Assembly: GCA_028023455.1 (NCBI GenBank)
Contig: JAQFVV010012969.1
Location: 124,001 to 188,000, forward strand
From: Epiperipatus broadwayi
Lineage: Eukaryota > Onychophora > Udeonychophora > Euonychophora > Peripatidae
DNA: 64,000 bases
Reading direction: 5' to 3'
A model generated the notes under the pieces. The model did no database searches. It worked only from the letters and a program-made list of their open reading frames with translations, and had not been told where the DNA came from. Below, one piece after another: positions 21,113-32,500 of the stretch (position 1 is the first letter of the stretch; every line of letters starts with the position of its first letter). Both the position numbers and the translations under genes were made by a program.

Positions 21113-22430
21113 AATGAGGAATATCAATGGATGATAAGAGGGATTTAGATGTAAAGGCTATGGAATTGACTACGATTATGTTGTGGAAATGGGACGGAGC
21201 AGCATAGAGCAAAATATGGGAAAAACTTGGGGTGGGAAAGGGAAAGGAGAGTAGTTAACAGGTTTCTCTGGGCATAATGGCTGAGACATTTTTGATTCTG
21301 AAAAAAGAGAAGTCACATTGCATCACATCAAAGAAAAAGGTACAAAGAGAAATAGGAAAACATGCATTAGATGCAGATGTGTATATGGTAAAGGAGGCAA
21401 TTCAAGGAGAAATGGGATGGTCAATTTTTTATATGAGAAATGCAAAAAGCAAAATGATCTGTACATTGCAATTTACAGATAGTAAGAAAATAGAAAATAG
21501 TATTTAATTAGGTTATGAGTAAAAGACAGACAACAAGATGGGTGAGAAAGGTAGTATGGTGAGCAAAAGATCTGAATAAAGACTGTCAGTAAACTTGCAC
21601 AAAAAGTGAGATGATTGTGTTAGAATTGTTGAGTGTTATAGTAGCAAAGAATGGGATAAAATGAATACATTAATAAAAGTGTAGAGATGGAAAAATAGTA
21701 TAGAGAATATAGAAGTAACAAAATATTGAGTGTAAGTTAATTTACGATAATAGCAAAAAAAGTAGTTTACTGTTTAAGGCTCAAACAGGATCATTAGCAA
21801 CAAGAGAATATACATATAAATTGAGGAATTTGGGTGATTTAGTCTATAGTTAAGAAAAGAATATATGGAAAATATTAGGCATCTACTAATTGAATGTAAA
21901 TGCTTACAAGTAGAAGGGTACAAATAATAAAGTTGTACTTATATATTTTTGTTAAGCACAAGTGAGGATATGTAATTATTTAAAGGTTTTGACCTTTGAT
22001 ACTCCACCTATTTAATTAGAAAGTTAAGTTAAATGTAAGACAATTGTTCTTAACTTTATAAGGTCATGATCTTGTGTCGAGATTTGGCAAGATCCCTCTA
22101 GCGTTAAAAAATATATTCAGAGTGCAGTGTCAAAGGTTAAAACCTTTAAGTAATTAAATAATAAAGTTGTGATAGAATAAATATAATCAAAGTGATTATA
22201 CAGATAGGTTTGGCAAAAGATAAGGTGGATCTAAATATAATAACTACAGAGTAGCAAAGATGATGTTGTGGAAATGAGATGGAGCAGGATAAAAAAGAAT
22301 ATGGAAAATAACTTAGGTGGGGGAAGGAAAAGGGAAGGTGGCTAACAAGTTTCTCTGAGCATAGTGGCTGAGAAATTCCTGACCGATAAAGGAGTAGCAA
22401 TATCGCATCACATCACAACACAGAGTAGCA
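21113..22430 (+). mobile_element. Second LINE family, copy 2, rearranged 3' parts
   Basis: From 21113 to about 21330 it matches the 3' untranslated region and ATCACATC tail of the 9.5-11.7 kb LINE (AACAGGTTTCTCTGGGCATAA is shared with 11570-11590). From about 21340 it matches the coding region at 10770-11370, reading HALDADVYMVKEAIQGEMGWS and later the region of the Cys/His knuckle. After the 219-bp insertion it resumes and ends with a second 3' untranslated region and tail at about 22200-22425. Two LINE 3' ends are therefore fused head to tail. All frames are broken. Confidence 0.75.
21937..22155. mobile_element. 219-bp insertion inside LINE copy 2
   Basis: Identical 15-base direct repeats AAATAATAAAGTTGT (21922-21936 and 22156-22170) bound a sequence missing from the homologous site near 11370 in LINE copy 1. 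Near-perfect 27-base inverted repeats lie at 21973-21999 and 22130-22156 (AAAGGTTTTGACC against its complement). The left inverted repeat starts 36 bases inside the insertion, so its geometry is not that of a simple terminal-inverted-repeat transposon. No coding sequence. The family is unknown. Confidence 0.75.
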
Positions 22431-22660
22431 ATAAAATCCATCAGTCTACAATATAATTTCACTCTCACATAATGTCCATTGATTTTATCCACTGACATTA
22501 CCATCAATCTTATTTAAGAAGAAATGATAACCCAAATATTTAACTGACAATTCATATAATAATAGCAACTTTTTCCACACAAAAGTGCCACCTAGTGCAA
22601 TTTATAGTAATCAATGGATCAGATGCTAGAAGATTATGCATTTTAACCCCTATCTCGTGC

Positions 22661-22774
22661 CTATTCATCCAACATCTCTAGACGAGTTTTTAGTTTACGA
22701 CTTTCATTAGTGATGAGTCTTTGATCTGAGAGCACTGCACGTAGATCCTTGGTCTTGTAATGCTTTAATTTCCT
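22661..22774 (-). pseudogene. Weak candidate terminal exon, coiled-coil-like
   Basis: On the minus strand a possible acceptor (CATATAG preceded by a pyrimidine-leaning stretch) opens a 37-codon frame, then a stop. The frame reads RKLKHYKTKDLRAVL and then LITNESRKLKTRLEMLDE, with Leu and charged residues spaced as in a coiled coil. Base composition is less AT-rich than its surroundings. No upstream exon was found and I do not recognise the protein. It may be a host terminal exon, a processed-gene remnant or chance. Confidence 0.2.
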
Positions 22775-25700
22775 CTATATGAGACGCGTGTGTGTGTTCT
22801 TTTGAAAATATATACTGGATATGTGAAATAAAATAATTATTAAAAAAAAAATATTCACAATTGGTCATTTAATAAGTTTTGAGAATCTAACCGTAGAAAT
22901 CATTTCTATATTTGAAAAAAAAAAGGGAGAGGATAAAATAAATTGACAGAAGTAATGAAGGATAAAAGTAAAGATTTCAGTGAATCAAAACTGGTGAAAG
23001 CTGACCCTGTGAAGGCATGTTTTTTATCAATGAAGTTGAAAGTATGCTGTCAGAAATATGATAGCGAAAGCAAAATGAAAGTGTGTTTCGTGTCTGATAA
23101 CATAAAAAAATTGAAGCAAAATCTATATGATTTTATAGTGAATATAAAAAATCAATTGAAATAAAAATTGTTAGAGCGTATAATTCTTTGCCTTAATAAC
23201 TACTGCACATATATATATAGGTAAAACATTGCAATAATAAGCTAATTGTAAATAAAATGAGCAGTTGTCTGTTGATATGCTAAATGTATACGTAACCATC
23301 ACTCGCTGCAAATTAACAAAAATAAAGCCACAATAATTTTGCATTTAGAATTCCGATATTGCAGGGCTAAATATATAAACAGACACCAAATACGAGTATA
23401 TACTAATGATATAATTATTACATATATCAAATAAATGACTATCTAACTATTAAAAAAAAATTTTCCAACGTTCAAGTACAAAATCATTAAAAATAATTAG
23501 ATTATTTTTTGCTCAACAGGTCATATGATATTCAAGAACTGGAAGTGACTCGTTAACCTTTGATCCGGGAACTTTTAGCTCACGAATTTATCATCCTATT
23601 GTTGTATTAAGCCATTTCATTGAACATGCAATGATTTCGGTTTAATTCAAAGTCAGGAAGAATGGATGCAAATTGGAATTAAACAGTAATATATATATGA
23701 ATTACTGTACGACAGAATCCCTGTATTCATGCCATTTACTTCAAAATTCTTCAATTCTCTTATTGATACTCAAAATATGTGGATAATACCAAATCTATAA
23801 TGTTTTTTGATTGATTACATTTATCTCTTGAGCATAGTATGTAATTAATATAATGTGAAGATTTGCCATAGCGATCATCATCATTTTGAGTCCACTATTT
23901 TGATTCAGAGTTGATTATTCGCTACTATAATCTTTAAAAAAAAAAAAAAAAATTTTTTTTTAAAAAGAATACATCATTTTTTCAACGTAGCAGTCCTTTC
24001 ATAAGATTGATGATATCATAGGATAATAATGACTTCAGTAAAGGTAATTCTTCCAAAAATAAAATGGCGACATTCAGTAAAAATGAACAATAGAATTTAT
24101 TCATTATAGAATATACAATATTGTTTTGATTATAGAATTAAAATACAATTAATGCATTTTATTTAATTTTTCAATCAGTATTTTTATAAAGCAGTCAGTG
24201 TTCTCATTTATGATATAGCCAAAGTAAAAAAGATTTTCATCTTTAATGGTCTCCAAAATAAATTTTAAAAATGCCAGTGAAATATTTCATTCAGCACATT
24301 AAGTAACATACTTTGATTGCATACAACAACAAAGTTTATTAATATTTAATTATAAAATGAGTATAGTAGCTAATCTACATTCATTTAATCAGTTTTATGG
24401 ATTAAAATCTTTACGAACATAATTTTGCCTGTAACGATAGTAATAAGTATCATACTTGTAAGTTATTTTGAGAAATAAAAAATAATTATTTCATTCGCTG
24501 TGCAGCTAATAATCAACTTTATGTGATTAAAGGTTACTAAATATGAATTTAAAATCCCCTTTATACTTTCAATTTTAAATCAATAATCTAGTAATTTATT
24601 TGTGACTTATTCAAGATAATAGCTGGCTATATCATAAACAAATCAGCAAAAGTAAATAAGTTTTAATCATTTATGTGGATTGTCAAAACTACAGCAATCA
24701 ATTGTACATAACATTTCTTTACCTACATTTTTATTTGCTTTCACTGAACTTATGTAAGATTAAAAAAATATATGATTTTAAAAAATAATAATAACAGAGC
24801 AGCAAAAAAAATTCAAAGTCTTATTGGTTAGTAATATTACATAGATAAAAATTTAATAATTGAACATAAAGTGCAAGAAAAATAAATTTTAAAGTGTACA
24901 TTGTGTTAAATTAATTTTTTAATTTAATTTTAAAATGTGGTTGTTATTTTTTTTTTTTTTACTTAATGCTTTTAATTCAGGATATCATTCTGTGGCTACA
25001 TAAAAAGCAAAATGGTGATCAGCAGTGGAAAAACTATATTTTTTTTCTTTTAAAATTATAGATATCAAAATGTTTTTAAACAGTATATTCACCCATAGGG
25101 TTTTTTATTTTATTTAATAATATACTAAATAAATTGTTTTCTCATTAATTAATACTTTTTTCCATTTAAGCATTAATTTTTTAATTGATTTTTTTTATAT
25201 ATAATTTGAATTTAAAAGAACAAATTTCTTTCCCCAGAAACTCATTATAACTGCTTATTTTTTATGTGTGATTTCACTTTATAAGGCATTTTGGAGGACC
25301 AATTTTCATTGCTAAATGGGGTGAAAGCATATAAATATATATATTCCTAAAATAGTGCTATATAATATTTCACTGGTTGTTATAATATGTACAAAAATAA
25401 TTTCCCCTTGCATTGAACGTGTTTATAGCATTACATTAAGAAGTTTAGTAACACCAAATTCGCAGTCACTGTATTTTTGATTCCCTAGTTCATCTAATAA
25501 ACAGAAGTTTGTTCTGAGATATATAAATACACATGACAGATTTGTCTAATATCTTTATCACTGTAGAGTATGAACCTTATTATTAGGAATGCTGAGAATA
25601 AATTGATTAATTATACATATATGTATTTAACATATATAAAAAAAAATGTTCATATCTAAAATGAAATATAATTAAAAACTAACATATATACATTTAGATG

Positions 25701-27091
25701 GTAACAAAAATAATTAATAAAAAAGTAGAATAAATGTAACCTGTTTATCACACACACATATATATATAAAGTAAACATTAACATACATATAGTATTAAGT
25801 ACCTTTAATATAATTTTGTTTAAAAATCATGTATGCACATTTTAAAAAATAGACAAAGAAAAAATATATAGCATATGTCTGTAACAAATAGAGAGATTGC
25901 ATTCAGCTGCTTCACTTATAACTAATATATATATATAATTGAAAATAAAAATTAAAAATATTAAAATTTGTAAATTAATTAAAAAGATTGTAAATTTTCC
26001 ATGTGAATATTTTTCCTTATAGAAAACATCATTTTCTTCTTTGGCGATACTCTTTTTTAAGCCTTGCACTGTTAATCCTTATGCGAACTTGTTCTCTCAT
26101 ACTTTTTTACAATCTAAGCTTTTTTAAAAAGAAAAATGTTTGAAATGACTCAACAGCATACATAAATCTAGTGATCATAGCAATTCTATCAAATCTAAAA
26201 GATTTGTGAATACAATTTGCAGGAAATTAAATAATAACTAATTTAATTAAAAAAACAGTATAAATTGTATGCCTATTTTTAAAAAAAATTGCTTTTACAA
26301 TGATAAAAAAAATGTTTTATTACTAAGAGTGATTTATAAAACACATACCCACTCACTAATACTTGCAAATGCAATATATATATATATATGCACTTTGCAT
26401 TATTTTATTTTGTGAAAAGTTTTTTATTTATAAATTAAATTCCTTTATGCATTGTCATTTTTAAATTGTTATATTGTAAATATGTATACAAATACATATT
26501 TATATAGAATTTTTATTTAAGGACTCTATCAGATGGTATAAATTAAAAAATAGCTTACACATTTATGGTATTTGAAGCCACAACACCTAGTATATTTTGT
26601 TTCTAGCCTCCCTCACTTTATATCATAAATCACATTTTATTGCTAAGCTTTGTTAAGAATGCAATATATAACATTTATCACCTTGTAAAAGTACCATCTT
26701 TTTCAACATGCTTATATACCTATTAGACACTTTCTTGATGTGTATAGTATGCATATATATATAAATTATGGTGTAACCAAAATTTTTAAAAATAATAATA
26801 ATGTAGTGATTAATAATAATAAATTGACAAAATGCACATTTATATAAATATTTAGTGGTTCATTTACTCATTCATATCCATTCGAAAAAATAATAAATTT
26901 ACTGTACCATTTCTTTAATTTTTTCAAAATAAAATGAACAGTAAAGGGTCCGACTTCAATCTTCTCAAGCCATTGGAATTTAACATACTCTACATGATAA
27001 TATATTTGTTCAATAACTTTTTTCCTCTATAAAAATATAATGATCTTGTTATTAGTAAACAGGACTTTCTAGTTGTTTTAAAATTTATAAC
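22775..27091. other. Long AT-rich non-coding stretch
   Basis: More than 4 kb with no recognisable gene or element. Short frames are motif-free. A run of 15 A followed by about 10 T at 23937-23962 forms a simple A/T hairpin. TA-rich microsatellites occur near 23205, 25325, 25750, 25925 and 26375. Confidence 0.65.
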
Positions 27092-27105
27092 AACTACAGA
27101 ATCTT

Positions 27106-27206
27106 GCATTGGTGGTCGAGAGATCAGCGTGACTGCTTTGCACTTGCAGGCAGTTGCCCGGGTTGCGGGTTCATGTCCCGGTCGATGCTATGACACTTTA
27201 AAAAAA
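27106..27206 (+). mobile_element. tRNA-like mini-SINE, copy C
   Basis: This is the clearest copy. The tRNA-like part starts GCATTGGTGGTCGAGAG. The B-box region is GGGTTCATGTCCCGG. The 3' end is GATGCTATGACACTT followed by A9. The flanking 14-base duplication AACTACAGAATCTT (27092-27105, 27207-27220) is perfect. The whole element is about 100 bp, with no LINE-derived tail. Confidence 0.92.
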
Positions 27207-27340
27207 AACTACAGAATCTTTATCCCTTACAATTATTCAATTAAGCTTCTATGAGAAACTTTTCATACAAACTTTAATCTTTCTGCCACAATATAAGAAT
27301 TTAATACAAGCCATTTTTTTTTGCCAATATTAAATCATAT

Positions 27341-27533
27341 AACCAATTATTTATTTTTCTAGTGCGATATTTTTATTTGTAATAGCATAAGCTAATCATT
27401 CCCGACACATGCACTGTACGAATTTATAACCCTGACGAATACTCTCACTTTCTAAACATAAGACAGTCTTGTAAAAATTAAGAATGAATCCACCTTATCT
27501 TCTTTACCTAAATGTATATGTATAGGCAAATCT
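27341..27533 (+). repeat. Dispersed local duplication, unit 1
   Basis: About 190 bp, similar to 27668-27858 (shared phrases TTTTTATTTGTAATAGCATAAG and GAATCCACC). Visible divergence indicates an old local duplication. No coding potential. Confidence 0.8.
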
Positions 27534-27667
27534 TAAACATTTAGAAATGAGAGCAGGAAGATCTTAATCAATCACATTTAATTCCATTCACTGTATATTA
27601 ATAAATGTTTGTTAATTATTAAAATTTACCACACATCAGTATTAGATGTAATATTAAATATACATAT

Positions 27668-27858
27668 AACTAATTATTTATTTATCTAGTGCAAGGTTTT
27701 TATTTGTAATAGCATAAGAAAATAACTCCCAACACATGTGCTGTATAAATTTATAACACTGAAAAATACTCTCACGTTCTAAACACAAGACAGACTTTGA
27801 CAAGATAACAATGAATCCACCATATCTTTTTTATCTAAATGTATATATGTAGGCCAAT
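27668..27858 (+). repeat. Dispersed local duplication, unit 2
   Basis: Partner of 27341-27533, offset by 327 bp, separated by unrelated sequence. Confidence 0.8.
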
Positions 27859-28287
27859 ATATACGATTCCTTTATGCTATTACAATATTAAATCAGAAAA
27901 ATACTTTAAGATTTTTTTTAAATTTCATAAAAAAATTAGCTTATTGAGGAGGGAGTGAAGAATAAAAAGTATGTTCTATCAACATAATTGAAAAAAATCA
28001 TTACCATATTACTTCGAATATAAGACACTTTTTTTACAAAATTTTGAACCCATAAATGCATCTTAAATTCAAAACAAAATTTTTTTAATATTTTATTTCT
28101 ATGATTCTATGCTTTACACTATACATGCACATAATGTCAATATTTTTTGGATTATTTTTCATAATTGGCTTTAACTCTCTCTCTTAAACTGCTACTTTCA
28201 ACATTATTTGGCTGATGTTACCATTATTTTGTTGGGGAAATTGTATTGAATAATCTTTAGAAATTTTTACAACTAATAAATCATTTT

Positions 28288-28850
28288 GGCAGTTCCTGAT
28301 GTTTTTATTTTGAATTTCAAAGTGAAAATATGTTTTAAAATCTTTTAAAGTTATTTTACCAATTTTACTGTTATATTATCGAGAAAACTATACGAAATAA
28401 TCTTTAGAATTTTTTACAACTAATAAATCAATAAGATTTACATTTAAAGTTATAATAATGTGATAAGTACCTCGCTTCCAAAGGCAGTGATTGTTTGTTT
28501 CTTGTTTTCTATGTAAGAGGGTCTGTCAATGATTTTGACAGTTCCTGATGTTTTGTTTTGAATTTCAAAGTGAAAATGAATATTTTAGAATGTTTTAGCA
28601 TTATTTTGCCAATTTTATTGTTATATTATTAAAAAAATTATAATGAATAACCTTTAAAAATTTTTTACAACTATTAAATCAATAAGATTTAAATTTAAAG
28701 TTATAACAATGTGATAAAACTACCCTTCCAAGGCGCTGTTTGGTTGTTCTTGTTCTCTACACAAGAGAGCATCTGTCAATGATTTAGACAGTTCCCTATA
28801 TTTTCATTGTAAATTTCAAAGTGAAAATGAATGTTTTAGAATTTTTTTTT
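28288..28850 (+). repeat. Tandem repeat, about 250-bp unit, inside the pogo-like element
   Basis: Unit starts at 28288, 28537 and 28787, each beginning (G)RCAGTTCC and continuing AATTTCAAAGTGAAAAT. Spacings are 249 and 250 bases. The third unit is truncated near 28850. A partial unit with an internal deletion precedes at about 28230-28287. No coding potential. Confidence 0.9.
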
Positions 28851-29047
28851 TTTGCAGAATTTTAAGTTTTTCCAGAAAACTTGTGAAAATATTAATTACT
28901 TTAGATGAATAATTCAGATTTTTATAGAAAAATTTACTTTTATATGAGAGCAAATTGACTAAGACTTTATAATGTTCAACTGCAATTTACTGTATAACCG
29001 ATGACATTAAGCTTAAAACAAAAACAAAAAATTATGATCTGGTAATA

Positions 29048-29331
29048 AACCCTGCAGATATGACTTATAAACTCCAATCACTTGATGTGTCCATTATAAC
29101 AAACCCTTTACAGATAGAATAAAAACCCATTATGAAGCATGGTTGGATCAAGAAGATCATCCTTTGACATCAACAAGTAAAATAAAAGGATCTTCATCTT
29201 CTGCAATAATAGCTCAGTGGGTTTGCAGTCTTGGAAAGATATCTCTAAAAAAAGTTATCAAAAAAATCTTTTTTTTAAAATATTGAATTGCTAATTATTT
29301 AAATGACACTGAAGATAATGTATTCTGGTAG
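29048..29331 (+). pseudogene. pogo-type transposase C-terminal remnant
   Basis: The frame reads NPADMTYKLQSLDVSI, matching the TSKLQPLDVSVN block that follows the last catalytic Asp in pogo/Tigger/jerky-type DDE transposases. One frame change later comes DRIKTHYEAWLDQEDHPLT, then AIIAQWVCSLGKIS and KKVIKKIFF. After a stop, LNDTEDNVFW matches the family's terminal LDGTEDD-hydrophobic-W phrase. In intact elements this enzyme cuts and joins the transposon ends at TA dinucleotides. Only about 90 residues remain, with a frameshift and a stop, so it is inactive. The order and spacing of three family phrases make the assignment reasonably firm, although no catalytic Asp is retained. Confidence 0.75.
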
Positions 29332-29550
29332 AAGTTAGTGAAGATCAGAATTCAAATTCTGAATGTGAAAATGTTGAAAATGAAAGTATATCTGAGGTAC
29401 ATTTACATTAGGAGAGCTTATTATATTTATATCAGTTTCTATTTAAGTAAATAAAAAATTTTTTTCAATAAAATCGTTTTTAAATCCCCCCCCCCCAATT
29501 TTCCAATCTTAATATCCTACTGCATCTTAAATGGGGGGGGGGGGGTAAAC

Positions 29551-32500
29551 TTGAGGTTAATAATAAGCCTGTATTTCAGTTATTGAAGTAATACAGTAAT
29601 ATAAATGTGACTGTGTATGATGTTTCCAGATGAAAAATGGCTTCTTCTGTAAAATAAAATTTATTAAATTTATGAATTTTATGGATTTGCTTTTTTGTTT
29701 GTTTACATTTCTCCTTGAATAGCATATAATTGAGGTGGTATATAGTACATATCATGACCTCACTGTATTATATACTTTATTGCAAGTATACAGTAATATT
29801 CAACAAATGCATATATATAAAATACAGACATTATTAATATGTATACATATGTAAATATTATTCAACTTAATTTAAAAATTAAAGTGCACAAATAAAGATT
29901 AGAATATTATAATTTAAAAACTAAACTACAAAAATTAAAATTGAAAACAAAAATATTTTTTTAAAAAACAGAACAATGAAAAGAGTGTATATATTTACAT
30001 ATAAATAGAAAGTCTAAAACAAAACAAGTCAATGAAATAACTCAATTACTTGAAATTCAAAATTAAACAAGACTAGCCAACATTTTTTTTTTTTTTTTAA
30101 AAAAAAAATCTTTAACACAATCAATAGTTTCCCTGCCAAACCAGATTTCTCAAGTATAAAGAACAACAAAATAAATCAAGAAATATATATTGAACCAGAT
30201 CCCCTGAACTTACCATATTACTGCTAGTTTTAAATACTTTTAAAATAACTTTAATATCTTTTGGAATCTAAAACTTTAATAAATTCTAAAATTTACTTTA
30301 ATATCTCTTGACTTTAACTAAACTTATTATTATGCTTAATACATAACTTCTTAGTAATTATTATTTTATATCTTTAATACTACGGGAACAGACTGGCCCT
30401 TCAAGCAGAAGGGAGAATACTAGTGATAGCATAACTATCAATGATACCCATGGCCATATCAGGCTATATGCAGCATAACATGACCACATTTCCTGACCAT
30501 AGCCTACTTTGACTGCTGGAACAAAAACCTGTCATCCAAAACATTTTATTTAGAGGATCAAACTCAAGCACCAACTGACCATATGTTATACAGACGGCAT
30601 GCTCAGATGACAGGCACACCAACTAGCAGTTAAATATCCCAAGCTAGCTCCTACTCTTAACCAGGGGGTCCAGTACATTAACTTAACACATATAAACATT
30701 TATCTCTTTAAATAAATGGTGATGCAGTGACAAGAGAGAGACTAGACCAAATAACAATTAAGAAAACTTCATTATTTATTCTTGCACACATTTGATACAA
30801 TATAACAATATGGAAATTTATATAAAAAAAAAATATAAATGATTAATCAGGCTAAATTTTATCATAATCTTTTGTTAAACTTCATTTCATTTAAAAAATA
30901 AAGTGTCTATGGACAATTATTATGGGAAATATTATAACAGTCGATGGAACCTCACAAACCTATCTGCCATGCCAGGGCGTCACTAGACTATTCGAACCTA
31001 GAAAATTTATAATGGCAGCAGATATATATGGGAGAGGTTACTCTTTTATCGAACCAAAAGCCCCAGTCACTAGCTCATGGAGAAGCTGAGCTTAAAATAT
31101 CACACTGTATATTTAAAGTTTCTAATTCTTAATTTTAAAATATTATTACTAAAATATATAAAATAAATTACTGCCAAAATTAATTAAACAAAACATTTTA
31201 TTACACACACACATTAATACAAACATTTGAAGATTAAATTTATTATTAAATATATTTGATTAATATGCTACATAGAATACGCATATAAATAAGCCAATCT
31301 CTTTTAACATTAGGCTAAAATTTTGTGTTTAAACCAATGCTAATTCGATGTGACTAATACAAAATGAGATTATTAGCATAACCCAATCAGGCTAACAGAA
31401 ATTTACATCTGTAACATGATATCATTAGAGAAATAACGAATCATGATGGGAAGGAATGAGAATCTTCCCATGATCATTAATAAATTTTACCGACAGAAAT
31501 AATCCACTGCCCAATTGGTGATACAAAAACAAAATTATTTGATATATATATGAGATGCTCTGTAAAAGAGGGATAGTGGCTTTTGCCAGCTTACTGTCCC
31601 AACCAGAGCATAAGAAAATCAATGGCATAGGAAATACATCTATAACCATTGACAACATTATGGCTACACTTTAGGGCCATACGTTCATGTGGGTATTATG
31701 CCCTGTATGCTAATGCGGTACAAGGAAATGAGTATCCAATGCACCTACTCAGATTACATTGACCTAAAACAACAATACATCTATCTGCCAGCACCGATTT
31801 AACTACAAAACAATTAGCCCAAAATTGACATTCCTTAAAATAACATAATCTTATGAATCCATGCAGCCATTTACACCCATTTTAAATAATTAATTTAAAT
31901 GAAATTTACAAGAATGGAAATGATATCAAACACATATATAAAAATATGATAATTTAAAATTTTAGTCAGATAAGATTTCTTTTAGAATTAAGTGATGTTT
32001 AAAATTACTACATGGAAAAGTTTGTATTATATAATTAAAGTTCATTTAAAGAAAAAGTTCATACTTTCCAATGTTGTAGGTTTATTGAAGTCTGTCTTTG
32101 TGATCCTTAATATGTCACACAACTATGTTCACAGTTCCTTCCAACCCATATTGATATTGTTTTAGGTGGAGATGAATCCGTCGCTGGCCAGTTTCCAGGA
32201 ACTATCATACTGGAGGCCGCTACAGCTGATACAAATATGGGAAATGTAATTTATTGCATGACCCCTACATTTTGGAGATCCGCAATACACTTATAAATAT
32301 ATTTAAATAACACACAATCTGTAACAGCAATCCAAATCTAATCTCCACTAAAAAGTTTTCTTTTTATATCATTTTGAATTCTTATCAAATTCCAGGATCG
32401 ATCTTGCCTGCTTGGTGCTGTTTTTATTGGCAATGATGACTTTTTTCTATGGACTATGTATTTATTTCCATTGTTATTGGCCAGCTTGCTTTAGAGCTGG

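Larger units (their letters stand above)
28007..29550 (+). mobile_element. Decayed pogo-like DNA transposon
   Basis: The left end reads TACTTCGAATATAAGACAC, the form typical of a group of pogo-type elements. The right side has the C-terminus of a pogo-type transposase (29048-29331), then a C11 run, CAATTTTCC, TGCATCTTAAAT and a G13 run near 29545. The latter is a diverged match to the expected TGCGTCTTATATTCG end. The N-terminal and most catalytic coding sequence is missing, and the interior instead holds 250-bp tandem repeats. The right boundary is approximate. Confidence 0.7.
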
